A program made the position numbers and the translations under genes. A model generated the notes under the pieces. That model did not search any database. It was given only the letters and a program-made list of their open reading frames with translations, and had not been told where the DNA came from. This document shows, piece after piece, positions 22,301 through 32,775 of a stretch of 64,000 nucleotides of DNA (within the stretch, counting starts at the first letter, position 1; every line of letters begins with the position of its first letter). The stretch is taken from NCBI GenBank assembly GCA_963682055.1, contig OY821749.1, positions 32,991,631 to 33,055,630 on the forward strand, written 5' to 3'. This DNA is from Primula veris (lineage: Eukaryota > Streptophyta > Magnoliopsida > Ericales > Primulaceae).

Positions 22301-25300
22301 ACTACTGTGCAACATAATAAGTGAAATGGAGAAATCTTTTGAGGCGATAAGACCAGAGTTTTTAGCTAAATCTATAAGTTAGATACTCCCAGGTAAGTGG
22401 CTGTCGCTAAAATAGGGTCAGAGTACTAGAGTATTGATTCACCTTTAGATGACAGGATCTGAGAATGGCTGAACATAGATAATGAACATCCTTGAATTGA
22501 TTCACCTTTAGATGGAAGGATCTGAGAATGGTTGAACATAGATAATGAACATCCTTGAATTGATTCACCTGACGGTCTTTAAATAAATATGTGGTGTCTT
22601 CTTGAGAAAAAATCATCGTGCTGCGTTTGGGGATCTTGTAAAACATTATTCCCTCATTAAGGCGGTTGGCGATTGCAATTGCTTGTCTAAAAGCGGCCGG
22701 CGAGAACATTTGCTATAGAAAAGATATACTAGTGACCAACTTATGTAAACTTTGAAACTTTGGTCACCTGGGGTGAAATTTCTATAAAACTCCCAACATC
22801 AAAAAATGTTATTTTCTTCCACTCAAATTGGTAAAAATTGCAAGAGTATATACTCAGGGAATCTTTTAGTATATATCTATATCTTTTTGTACTATATATT
22901 GGGTAACCAATTATGGAGAGAGAGAGAGCGAAACTGGTCGAATTTTTCCGCTACCCGGTAGGACAGGTGAGGGGCCGATCGACTGTGGTGGTGAGCCGTT
23001 CGACTTTGGTGGCCATTCGGCTATGGTGACCACCAGTCGGTACCGTAAGCACATAATCCGAGATCAATTAAAGTCAATGAAAAACTTGTCCGAACATGTA
23101 AGCCTTAATCCGACGTGATTCAAATAGAACAATTAAACAAGCATTGAGCTCCCAAAACATAGGAGTATTCTTGGCCGAGGTTATAAAAGAGGTGGGATGT
23201 GATCGGGTATATGTGTTTGCATCCGTATTTTTTGTACTATATATGTTGTATATTTGGGAATGTAGGTGAGCTTATTCATTTGTTTGGGTAAAGAAATTTT
23301 CATATGATGTATGTAGTTGTGTGTGTACGTATATGTAATGGTATAAAAGTTTTATGTGTACGAATAAAACATGTCAAAGTAATAGCTTACGCTGAGGCTC
23401 CCAATCCAGTCGGGCATGGTTCCAACCTCTTCGGCAGTGATACCCACCCTGTCGGTTGGTTGTGGACCAACTTGGCTAGCGTACTCGCCCGTACGTTATT
23501 TTGATATTGCTTGTGGGATTATAACAAGGCTTTTTTTTATGCAGCAACTTATGGGAACAACTTTTTTATCGTTTCCCACAGACGGCGCCATTTGATGAGG
23601 GTAAAATTAACTCAAAAATTTATACTAATTGAATAACTTTTTGCTGCATAAGTATTCCCTCTAAACAATCTTTTGAACAAGTCTCTCAGCTAGTTTCGTG
23701 TTTTTCCTTTTTTTTTTCTTAGTTACAAGCTACTGCTTCTATATAGTCATGGATGAGGAGACAACATTTTTGTTCTTATCCACCTTGTCTCTATGTGATT
23801 GGCTATTCCAAATATTATGTACTCAAGATATGGGGCACAAATCTCTTGCTATAGACCGGATGGATTTGTGAGTGACCATTCCAAATATTATGTACTCAAG
23901 ATATGGGACACAAATCCCTTACAAAGTGATCCGGATGCTGCTATAGGCCGGATGGATTTTTGACTGTGTGGGCCTACCTCTAGCCATGCCGGATGGGTCT
24001 TGGGCTTCGTGGGTTCGTTCTGGACTGGTCCGTGCCATATTTATGTTGACGTTAATAACGTGGTTTTTATATGGACCGGGAATTCGGTGGTTTATGACTA
24101 TCATATTATGAGTTCCATAGTGGCCGGACGGGACGGGCCGGACGGGTTGCTTACGAGCCGTTCGACTTTTGGGCCTTCCTTGTATAGGCTGGACGGTGTG
24201 GGTTCATCCCTCGCCTAGACCAGACAGGTTTCAGGCCTGTTAGGCTCCTAATTAGTTATGTTCTCGACATTTTAGTCTGATACACCATGCTTAACGAATA
24301 ATGCTATTTTTACATGGATTTGGGCATATTACACTTTATGGCTCATCAGATAGTTAGGTTTTATGGATAACAAAAGACAACAACAACAAAACAGCTTTGG
24401 TGGAATTCGCAAGGGAGAAATAATAATTAAAGGGGTGTACCTTAGAAAGAAAAAAGAGATTAGCGCAATTTTCATCTGAAATTGAGATTATGGACTCGAT
24501 ATCCGTGAGAGACAATCTTTCTAGCTGATCAAATTCGATTTCTTTTGCCCCTTTGCAGAAGCATACGAGAGATTCACCACCGATCTCCAAATCAACTAAT
24601 TTAGGGAACTGTAACTTGCTGGTTGAGTCTTTTTCTCTTCCCTCCCAAAAAAATACCTCTTTCATGTTTTCACAGTCAGAAACATGAAGTTTTTCAAGAT
24701 GCAGATTATCTAACGCATTTGACAGCAAAAAGATATTCCTCAGCCGTTTACATTTGAGCACGACAAGTTTTTTTAACTTCGCAATATTTTCAGCCACGAG
24801 TGCTCCGTTTGTTATCCGCTGCAAATTGTTTAGGCTATCGAGTGTTAACGACTCCATCTTAGAAACTAAACTTTTTGTAGAATCTGTCGCATCGCCTAGA
24901 TATTCTGGAGTTTCTGTGTCCCGAATTTCCAAACATCTGATAATTTGAGATGCCCTCTGTACTAGCTCATACACCAAACGTTTCGTTGTCATTCTCGTTA
25001 GCAGTAACACCTCCGCGTTGTATACAAGAAAATTGAAGTCTTTATCCAAATCTACGTCATTGATTGATAATATCCTTTCAAAGTTTTGAGAGTAATAAGT
25101 ATAATCTTTGATGTATTGGTAATGTCCTATATGGATTTTGTACTTCTTCAGGTCCCTAAACACTGGAGTTCTTGGTAAAAATCCAGGATCCGGTATCACA
25201 ATATGAAAAATACGCAGATTGGACAAAGACTCAAATTCTCTACGGACTGCAATTCTGCCTTCTTCTGTTTTATCTGCTCCCCAATCAATATTAAGTACTC

Positions 25301-27275
25301 CCAGGTACAATTCCTCCAGACTGCTTAGACCTGAGATGATTCCAGGTGGGGCTTTTTTCAATCTTCTGCAACCCGACATATCCAACAGCCTTAATTTAGA
25401 CAATTGACCAATTTCGTTGGGCAATTCCTCAATAAATGGATCTGCAATGTGGAGGATCTCCAAATTCTGTAAATACTTAATTGTTGAGTAGCTCTCCAAC
25501 TTAATATTTCTGAGACACAATGTATGCAAGCTTGTAAGATATTGGAGTGATGAGGGGAGTTTTAGAAAGCTATAATCACTGACAAAAACGGAATCTATAT
25601 CAACAACTTGAAGTTTGACCATCCCCTCAAAGTAACTGTCAGGGATCTGTACGCTTGGGTTGTTGCATAGTAAAAGCTTCAGTCTGGGGAATTGTAATAT
25701 TGGCAGAAGCTCCTTATTTTCCTCTGATATAACTGAAATCCAAGTGCAATGCTCTACAAAGCTCTCCTCTACTGATGCCTCCAAAGTAAGTCCATTCTCT
25801 ATTACTAATGAACCTTTTTCGGTGTAAGCAATGGATTTTGATACATCACGAACGACATCGTGAATTTTGATCCATCGTGAACGACGTTGTGAACGATTGT
25901 AAGCATTTGACTCTATCGATAATAAACAACGAGATTGTAGGTGTTCAACTAATGCAAAAACTCTGTCTCTTGCTGCTTCAACTCTGTTGATTCCATTGAA
26001 CAACCGTAATCCCCATCCTATATGGACCAAGCTTTCGACATCAATAAAAGAATCTTCTTTAAACAGGCTGCAAAGAAGAAACAACGACTTGGCTTCCTCG
26101 TCGTCTAAGTAATCATAACTCAGCCTTATGGACTTGTGTACTTTGTCTTCCGCTTTTAATATTGTTCTTAGTTTTAATAAAGTATCGTTCCAAACAGGTT
26201 TGCTTTTTCCAAGAAGTGCACTTCCTAAAGTTACCAAGGCCAGGGGAAGACCTGCACATTCCTTCACAACGTCTTCGGCTATCGGTGCAAACTCGGGATC
26301 GTCATTCAGGTAATCTCCGATCTTCTCAGTGAAAAGCTTCCACGATTCACTGTGTGTTAAGGGATCAAGCGACAACTCGTGTCTTCTACTCCTGAAATCC
26401 ATCCATAGGCCTTTAGTTCTTGAGGTGAAAACAATTTTGCACTTACTTTGACCATCTTGCAAAGTAATACCTAGGGATTGAAGATCAAACTGCTCCCAAA
26501 CATCATCCACTATAATCAAAATTTTCTTGCCGTCTAGTCTTTGATTTAAACGACCAGCTCTTAAAATTTGAGGATTATTTTCCTCAAAGTTTAGACCCAA
26601 CATTTTTGCGATCTCTCTCTCTACATTTATCATTTCTGCCCTTTGGCTCACAACTGTCATGGCGTAGTCATCAAACATATTTTCTTCTTTCACCCTTTTG
26701 AAAACATCATTCACCATTGTTGTCTTACCTATCCCTCCAATCCCACATAATCCAATTATGTTAATATCTTCAGCCTTCAATTTCACAATAATCTTATTGA
26801 TAATCAACTCTCGAGATTCAAAAGATGTGGATGATGTAGGACCCACGTATGGAGTGGGAGGTGCTGGTAATGCTACTTCTGGAAATTTTCCTTCTTGTTG
26901 CAGTTCAATGATTTCTCTAGTTCTCTTATTTGCCCTCCGGCTTAGAACATAACGTGACTTCAAATTTAAGCACCAATAGTTGAAACATCCTTTCGGAAAT
27001 CGAGCCTTCTCTAAAACAATGTTCTGTGCCTTGTTGTCAACCGAATCCACACGTTTTAACCAGGTTTTAACATTATCCAAAATATTTTCCACATTATTTT
27101 CAGCAGCTTTCACTTTGTCTTTAACACCGTTTTTCAAATCTCGCAGCTCCTCTAGTTCCTTTTCAAGAGTCTCAACATTTCCAGTAAATTTAAATAAGTA
27201 ACCGAACTGTCGTCCTATTGGAGCAATCAAGAGTTCACTAACTTTCCCCAAAATAGCAATAGCGATTTCTGCCAT
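16297..27275 (-). CDS. NLR1: intact CC-NB-ARC-LRR resistance protein, 4 exons, 1,355 aa
   Basis: Exons on the minus strand are 27275-24441, 18180-17578, 17008-16472 and 16389-16297. All junctions are phase 0 with GT-AG sites. Domains: coiled coil about 1-140 with no EDVID motif (RPS2/RPS5/RGC2-like class); NB-ARC with P-loop GIGGIGKTT (178-186), kinase 2 LIIVDDVW (253-260), RNBS-B CKIVFTSR, GLPL in CAGLPLAL (340-347), RNBS-D LFLLCSLF and IHD in place of MHD (471-473); LRRs from about 540 through exons 2 and 3; and an acidic C-terminal tail in exon 4. It would act as an intracellular immune receptor that binds and exchanges nucleotide. Intron 1 is about 6.26 kb because of an LTR retrotransposon. 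No frameshift or stop was seen. The ligand is unknown. Known relatives are lettuce RGC2 and Arabidopsis At4g27190-type genes. Confidence 0.88.
16472..17008 (-). CDS. NLR1 exon 3: terminal LRR block (179 codons)
   Basis: It begins VLFPKLTWMGLSKLKNMKDI after CTACAG and ends ...HLHED at GAT|GTAAGC. It repeats the WCGQ / CDSLEYVF pattern of exon 2 but then diverges (FDHVANDIEFPNL, CPVFKSFSPGF). No counterpart remains in NLR2 or NLR3. Confidence 0.85.
17009..17577 (-). other. NLR1 intron 2
   Basis: Non-coding. It contains a GA run (17401-17415) and an AT microsatellite (17525-17547). Its sequence from about 17110 to 17577 matches 52665-53131 next to NLR3, which shows that NLR3 once had the same downstream structure. 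Confidence 0.7.
17578..18180 (-). CDS. NLR1 exon 2: LRR block (201 codons)
   Basis: It starts after the acceptor TAG (plus strand cta at 18181-18183) with VVFPKLERMELSKLKNMKEI, contains WCGQIQSGSFNNL and CDSVEYVF, and ends FPHK at AAG|GTATAC. Related exons are 47025-47636 (NLR2), 54370-54972 and 53132-53722 (NLR3). This repeated-exon LRR layout is typical of RGC2-like genes. Confidence 0.85.
19057..19815 (-). repeat. 3' LTR (left on plus strand)
   Basis: 759 bp, TGATGAG...CTCATCA. It includes the GC-rich gccggatgg segments. Short open frames here (19383-19685) are repeated in the other LTR and are not genes. Confidence 0.9.
20200..20700. repeat. Minisatellite inside the LTR element
   Basis: About 15 to 18 imperfect units of 25-30 bp around 'gacctttgattgttcttgtc' followed by cgatttcg. 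The open frames 20251-20499 and 20469-20717 follow this repeat and are not genes. Such arrays are common in untranslated regions of Tat/Ogre-type and LARD elements. Confidence 0.85.
22435..22570. repeat. Tandem duplication of about 65 bp inside the LTR element
   Basis: 'gattcacctttagatg' plus about 50 bases ending 'catccttgaatt' occurs twice in a row with few differences, followed by the start of a third unit (gattcacctgacgg). Confidence 0.8.
23572..23590 (-). other. Primer-binding site and leader start of the LTR element
   Basis: The minus strand reads tggcgccgtctgtgggaa two bases after the LTR end. This string is widely seen just inside the 5' LTR of plant Gypsy-type and LARD elements. It sets the orientation of the element. 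Confidence 0.75.
23593..24348 (-). repeat. 5' LTR (right on plus strand)
   Basis: 756 bp. It lies directly downstream of the NLR1 exon 1 donor (93 bases away), in the sense orientation. Its promoter and polyadenylation signals are therefore placed to act on the NLR1 transcript. Confidence 0.9.
24441..27275 (-). CDS. NLR1 exon 1: coiled coil, NB-ARC and first LRR block (945 codons)
   Basis: The start ATG at 27275 opens MAEIAIAILGKVSELL, conserved in all three NLR copies here, with nearly identical upstream sequence. The exon ends ...FFLSK at the donor AAG|GTACAC (24441/24440). Reading on to the stop at 24354 only adds intron sequence. The LTR element starts 93 bases past this donor, so the splice site itself is untouched. 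Confidence 0.9.
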
Positions 27276-28724
27276 TCTAAAAGCCTCCTTTCTCTTTAGA
27301 TCCTTTTCCTGCCTTTACATTTTCAAATTGAAAAATAAAAATCATAAAATGTTTATCAGATCTAACCAGAAAACTAACAAGAATAGGCTAACAACAAAAT
27401 GTTTGTACTAATGAGGAGTTTTGTTATTCAGGAGTTTGAATTTCATAAATGAATCGCCAAATCAATATAATGGGAAAAAACAGAGCAATAAACTAACAAG
27501 AGTGGACTAAGGTGTAGGTGTGGCCCATTATTTTTATTTTTATTCACCCAATAAAAACATATCATAAACAAGAAAAAAAACTGTTTTGACCATCGTTAAA
27601 TTGATATAAAAAATAATATATCCCAATAAAAATCCAACATTAAAAGAGAAAATCCTTAAATTATAATTTATAAAAAGCAAAGCCTAATAAAAACCTAACA
27701 CATAAATGAAAAACTCTCGTTAATTACCCTTAAAACAAACCAACACAAACACTCCATGGTCTATAATTAGTATCACGAGTAATTAACATTATTTTTATGT
27801 TACATAGAAAACGGTATGTTGTTTCAATTATCCGGTTAACTAAATGAATTAGATATCGTTGTTTTTTTTTTCTTTTTTGGGACTTTGGTACGGTTTGGGT
27901 ACGACACAATCACGCGACGCAAATGCTATCACTTGTAAATATAATATAAAATTGTTTCTAACAAAATTTAAGGATAAATATACATTTTTACCATTAAAAA
28001 AACATTTTGACATTTGAATAATTTTTATTCCTCGTAATGCAACTAGATTGAAACTTCGTCCCAATTTATCGGGACAGTATTTTTTTTTGGGTGTTCCAAT
28101 TTATTGAGGCACCTTTTTAAAATATAAACAAATTTTTTGTTACTTTCCACATTATACCCTTTTTCAAACATAACATAAAAATAATGAAACAACAAGTAGG
28201 GCAAAAAAATCAATTTAAGTCAAAAAATAATAATATAATCATGATGTTCACTCTTTTGATTCATTCTAGTTAATAATATAATAATTTAAGTATTACGGAA
28301 TGAATTACAATCACAATTCACAAGTAAAATTCAGTATAAATAAAAGGAGGAACCATGGCCCACCAATATTAACCACAGTTTATGATAATAGAAAAACATA
28401 TTTATTTATTTTATCATTTTACAGTTTATTTCTGTAGAATTTACGTTCACTAGTATATATAAATTTGTAATACATCAAATATTTACGTCTACGACCATAT
28501 TTTAAAAACTTCGCTAATTACATTTAGAAAGATCAGTTGAAATGGGGTTAACCGGTTGAAGATCTAGTCCCAACTTATATTCATATTCTAGAACTAATTT
28601 ACTTTTATTTTATTTTATTATATATTAAACAAATTAGTTTTTGATAAATTAAAAACAAATATTACAATACAATAAAAACTCAAATAAAAATATAAAACCC
28701 TAGTGCAAAATATCCTAAATTTAA
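27276..28724 (-). promoter_or_regulatory. 5' flank of NLR1
   Basis: The first 250 bp or so upstream of the ATG is nearly identical in NLR2 (51442-51690) and NLR3 (58229-58480), including the aaaggaggc stretch just before the start. At 27841-28010 a segment with cgcgacgcaaatgctatcac matches 58455-58560 upstream of NLR3. Positions 28352-28724 are one copy of a unit repeated at 31498-31880 and 32430-32775. No coding sequence is seen. Confidence 0.5.
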
Positions 28725-30913
28725 ATATCGAACCTTGATCACGATATTCTAAAAGGCATTGTATAGAAAACATATACGGAGTAGTATATAAAACTTGCCA
28801 AAATGTATGAAACATATATTTATTTTGGATTTAAATGTTAGTATTACATATACCGAGGATCAATTTAGAAAGAATTGTAAGATAATATTGAAAACATATG
28901 TAGTCAATTGAAAGCGAAAAGAATGAGTTGGGCTGATTTAACATTAATGTGTAGATAATTTGAGAGGGCGGTTGACACTGATACCTCATTTGCACAAACC
29001 CTAGATCTAAAACAGAGTTTGTTTCCTACACAAAATGTTTGTACTATAGTAATTCAAGTTATATTACAGGTCTAGTTAGGGCGTGGAATCGGGACGGGAC
29101 ACGACCCGAAAAGCTTAAACATGTGTCCCGATCCGATAGTTTTTGGATGTCATTTAAAAGTCCCGATCCCGACCCGAAAATGATCGGGTCTCGATAATAT
29201 GGATTCCCGATATTTCGGGATCTCGAAAGGTCGGGACGGGATTTCCTGATACTTCATACTTCTAAAAAAAATTGTTAAAAAGTCACAACATAACTAGCAA
29301 TTTTGTTAAAAAGTTCGTTGTATTTAAACTAAATCAAAACGTGGGACAATATTATGTTGATACTGTATTCGTTTATAAGATTAATTATCAAAAAAGACAA
29401 CTAATTATAATTATTTTTAAGAAAAAATAAAAAATAACATAATTCAAACTAAAAGGAAGAATAAAATGTTATAATTTTAGTTATTTAAGATTAAGATGAA
29501 TATACAACATATGAAACAAAAAACTCATACAGAAGTAAAAGCGTGTTATTTAGTAAATAGATTAGATGTGAAAGTAAGTTTATTTTTTGTAATAAATATA
29601 AACTGGTATTATTTATAATAAGGTATGAAACTTAAGCTAAACATTTATCAGGAGTAAATAAGCAAAATAACAAGAATATATATATATAGTGGGAAAGAAA
29701 GAAAGACTTGGAACTTACAAGTTAGGAACTGAGGAGGAGAATCCAAACCAAACACATAAAACACTCACTCATATTTTGTTATGTTATACACCAATTAAAT
29801 TTTGTTATTCTGGGCTTTGAATTTCAGAAATAAATCGTCAATATAATATAATGGGGGAAAGAGTGAATAAGGAAAAGTAATGGGAAAAGACAGAGAATTA
29901 ATATGGAAATGAAGCTACAAATAAAAGACCAAAAAGTCAGTGTGTGGTACTTTCTGATAATCTTCGAATGGGTCCACTGGGCAAATATTAGCTCAATAAT
30001 GGAATAAACATTTATTTAGTACTACATCAATCTATACTTTTTTTATTATTAATTAAGTTTAGACTACAACTTTTCAGGGGTGAATTGGGTCCGGTTCGAT
30101 TCCATTTTTCCGGTTTTTTTGTTTTTTCTGTTTTTTTTCATTTTTTCGGTTTTTTTCGGTTCGGTTTTATTGTAAACCGAAACCGATATTTTTCGGTTAT
30201 CAATTCGGTTCGTTTTTTTCGGATTTTCGTCCGGCCCTATCTATTATATTATTCTTTGTTACTTATTGACGATGTATATGGTATTTATTAATTACTTTAT
30301 ATACTTTATATGAAAGACACAAATCAATAATGGATATTCAAGTCTACACCAACTTTATAAGAACTAAACAAATTACATTTAGAAAAATCAATTGAAATTG
30401 CGGTTAATGGGTTGTAAATCTGGTGGAAGTTGAAATTTATATGACTTATTTTTGGTATGTGGTACTGAAAATTCAAAACACGTACACTCTCTTTATTTCA
30501 ATTTTACAAGTTCATTATAGTCTTAAACTAAACCAAACTTATTAAGACCACGAGCTCTTTTTTTAACTGCATATTTAAAACACTATGGCTTTTTTACTGC
30601 TACTAAATTCTAAAGGCAAGTGCTAGTTTAGCTGCATATTTAAACAAATAATCTGGCTTAGACTAATGCTGAGATAAAAAAAAAAAAAAAAAGTTAATTC
30701 ATCTCACACGAAACAGCAGCTTCCCAGGCTAGAACAAAAACTAAACAAAAAATGTTTTTTTTTACGCGTTTAAATCAGTTAAACTGCACTATATAGGACA
30801 CTAAATACCTTAAGCTTAAAAGCTACAAACAAACAAGTACCTTATAAGTTGTAAGTTGGAAAAATAATCAGAATTAGTAGTTTTGGTAAATGTCAAACAA
30901 ACCCTTGAATTGT
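28725..30913. repeat. Direct duplication block, copy 1 (2,189 bp)
   Basis: It matches 36043-38229 from atatcgaaccttgatcac to aaacccttgaattgt with scattered substitutions and small indels. It holds a tract of cccgatcccgacccg motifs (29081-29250), an insertion rich in ttcggttttt/aaccgaaacc (30079-30241) and a poly(A) run (30678-30692). A third, partial copy of its middle part is at 59234-59647. No gene. Confidence 0.9.
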
Positions 30914-31159
30914 CCATCATGCAATTTCTATTAGGTTAACATGTAGCATACGGGTGGATTATTAATGACACTGTAATTTTCTATAATCACAGCTATAAGA
31001 ATAAAATTTATACCGTATCTCTGGTATTTTCGGGAAGTCGGCGTAACAAAAAAAAACTTCAAAATTTGGCCGTATATTTATAACCCAATCTTCGAACGTA
31101 TAAACCTTAGTCTTCTAGATTTTACTCCAATCTACGCGAGAAAAGTGCTGATAACGTGT
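30914..31159. other. AT-rich spacer with copia primer-binding site at its right end
   Basis: No coding sequence. Positions 31144-31159 read gtgctgataacgtgtt. The complement, aacacgttatcagcac, is the sequence that follows the 5' LTR in a common group of plant copia elements, which fits the adjacent LTR. Confidence 0.5.
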
Positions 31160-31375
31160 TGTGTGACATATTAGCTCAGTATATATATATTATATAGGAG
31201 ACATAGAGAGAACATAGAGAGAGGGAACAGTAGGTCTTTATTCATCAGAATGTATGAATACAATAGGACCCTAACCTTCTTTATATACTAGAGGTTAGGG
31301 TTATACAAGGTAGAAAACCCAACTTAGGCCCACTATGAATAAGGCCCAAGAGTCCAATAATAACCTACAACAACA
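31160..31375 (-). mobile_element. Short copia LTR remnant (about 216 bp)
   Basis: On the minus strand it begins TGTTGTTGTAGG, carries ...aataaagacctactgttcc and a tctctctatgtt stretch, and ends ...TGTCACACA just before the primer-binding site. The internal region is gone, leaving the LTR plus a few bases. The flank continues as the repeat unit also found at 28230. Confidence 0.65.
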
Positions 31376-31889
31376 ATAATCATGATGTTCACTTATTTTA
31401 ATCATTCTAGTTAAAAATGGAAGAAAGAGAGAAGAGGGTAGTAAGTATTAGGGAATGAATTACAATCACAAGTAAAATTCAGTATGAATAAAAGGGGGAA
31501 TCATGGCCCACCAATATTAACCACAGTTTATGATAATAGAAATGAAGTTACAAAGAAAAGAAGTTTATGGGGAATACTCAATTGGAAAAACATATTTATT
31601 TATTTTATCATTTTACAGTTTATTTGTGTAGAATTTACGTTCACTATTATATATTTACGACCACATTTTAAGAACTTCGCTAATTACATTTTAAGAACTT
31701 CGCTAATAACCGGTTGGAGCTCTAGTCCCAACTCATATTCATATACTAGAACTAATTTACTTTTATTTTATTTTATTTTATTATATATTAGACAAATTAG
31801 TATTTGATAAATTAAAAACAAATATTACAATATAATAAAAACTCAAATAAAAATATAGAACCCTAGTGGAAACTACCCTAAATTTAAAT
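31376..31889. repeat. Repeat unit, second of three copies
   Basis: It matches 28230-28724 and, in part, 32430-32775. The shared core is 'aaaaacatatttatttattt' with tttacgttcacta and accggttg motifs. The open frame 31484-31807 is not a gene. Confidence 0.75.
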
Positions 31890-32427
31890 TGTTGAACTTA
31901 GAGTTCAATAATAGATTTTGATTATGTATTTAATGATTTTACTATTTCGATGATATAATGCTTGTCATGTCCAAAAAGAGAAAATGTATATTTCAGGACT
32001 TTAAAATAAAGAGCATTCGATAACGAAGCCAACGGTTCAAGCGGAACCAAAATCGGAGCTAAAACGAAGAAGCTAAAAACATTCGAAGGTTAACGAGACC
32101 AGAAGAAAAACGACCGATCGACTGGACAAAAACGACCGATCGTTTTTGGTCCAAATTCTTTCAGAGAGGACGTCTGAAAAACGACCAGTCAAAACTCAGA
32201 AACGACCGATCGTTTTCTGAAAAACGACCGATCGTCTGCAGAAAACGACCGATCGTTTTCTGCAGTTTTCAAAAACAGCTTTTCAGCTAATTCTGGAAAA
32301 CTGCTTAAAACCTTTGGATAAAAACCCTCAACCACTACCAACGGTCATATACAGAAAAACAGACCTTTTGGTCCATAAAAACCACCCCAAATCACTCTTC
32401 AAAATACAACCTTTTGGTCCATAAAAC
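31890..32427 (+). mobile_element. Copia-type LTR 5' part with CGACCGATCG array
   Basis: It starts TGTTGAACTTAGAGTTC, a common LTR start in plant copia elements. At 32110-32260 it holds six exact copies of cgaccgatcg within about 150 bp, plus a seventh degenerate one (cgaccagtc). The end part (32290-32420: ggaaaactgcttaaaacc, caaccactaccaacggtc) matches 51968-52080, where the other half of a related LTR is found. Inserted in a copy of the local repeat unit. Confidence 0.65.
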
Positions 32428-32775
32428 CTTTGGATAATAGAAATGAAGTTACAAAGAAAAGACTCATTGGAAAAACATATTTATTTATTTTATCATTTTA
32501 CAGTTTATTTGTGTAGAATTTACGTTCACTATTATATATTTACGACCACATTTTAAGAACTTCGCTAATTACATTTTAAGAACTTTGCTAATAACCGGTT
32601 GGAGCTCTAGTCCCAACTCATATTCATATTCTATAACTAATTTACTTTTATTTTATTTTATTATATATTAGACAAATTAGTATTTGATAAATTAAAAACA
32701 AATATTACAATACAATAAAAACTCAAATAAAAATATAAAATCCTAGTGAAAACTACCCTAAATTTAAATATTAAT
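32428..32775. repeat. Repeat unit, third copy
   Basis: A shortened version of the unit at 31376-31889, starting ataatagaaatgaagttac. Confidence 0.7.

Larger units (their letters stand above)
19057..24348 (-). mobile_element. Full-length non-autonomous LTR retrotransposon (5,292 bp) in NLR1 intron 1
   Basis: Flanked by GATAG target-site duplications (19052-19056 and 24349-24353). The empty site is visible in NLR2 at 48555-48565 (gttgatagttagg). The LTRs are 19057-19815 (759 bp) and 23593-24348 (756 bp), both bounded by TGATGAG...CTCATCA. By eye they differ at about four bases plus one 3-bp indel. The primer-binding site lies beside the right LTR, so the element is on the minus strand, the same sense as NLR1. 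The 3.8-kb interior has no gag or pol frame, so it is a LARD-like or deleted derivative, probably of a Gypsy/Tat-type element. Confidence 0.92.

Noticed and set aside
19383..24218. Paired open frames in 19383-19685 and 23919-24218 that look like a duplicated small gene
   Set aside because: They lie entirely within the two LTRs of one retrotransposon.
24354..24440. Extension of NLR1 exon 1 to the stop at 24354 (973 aa protein)
   Set aside because: A good donor at 24441/24440 is shared by all three NLR copies, and the downstream LRR exons are in phase with it.
32100..32270. CRISPR-like array of CGACCGATCG words
   Set aside because: The spacing is irregular, the words are only 10 bp and the context is a plant LTR.
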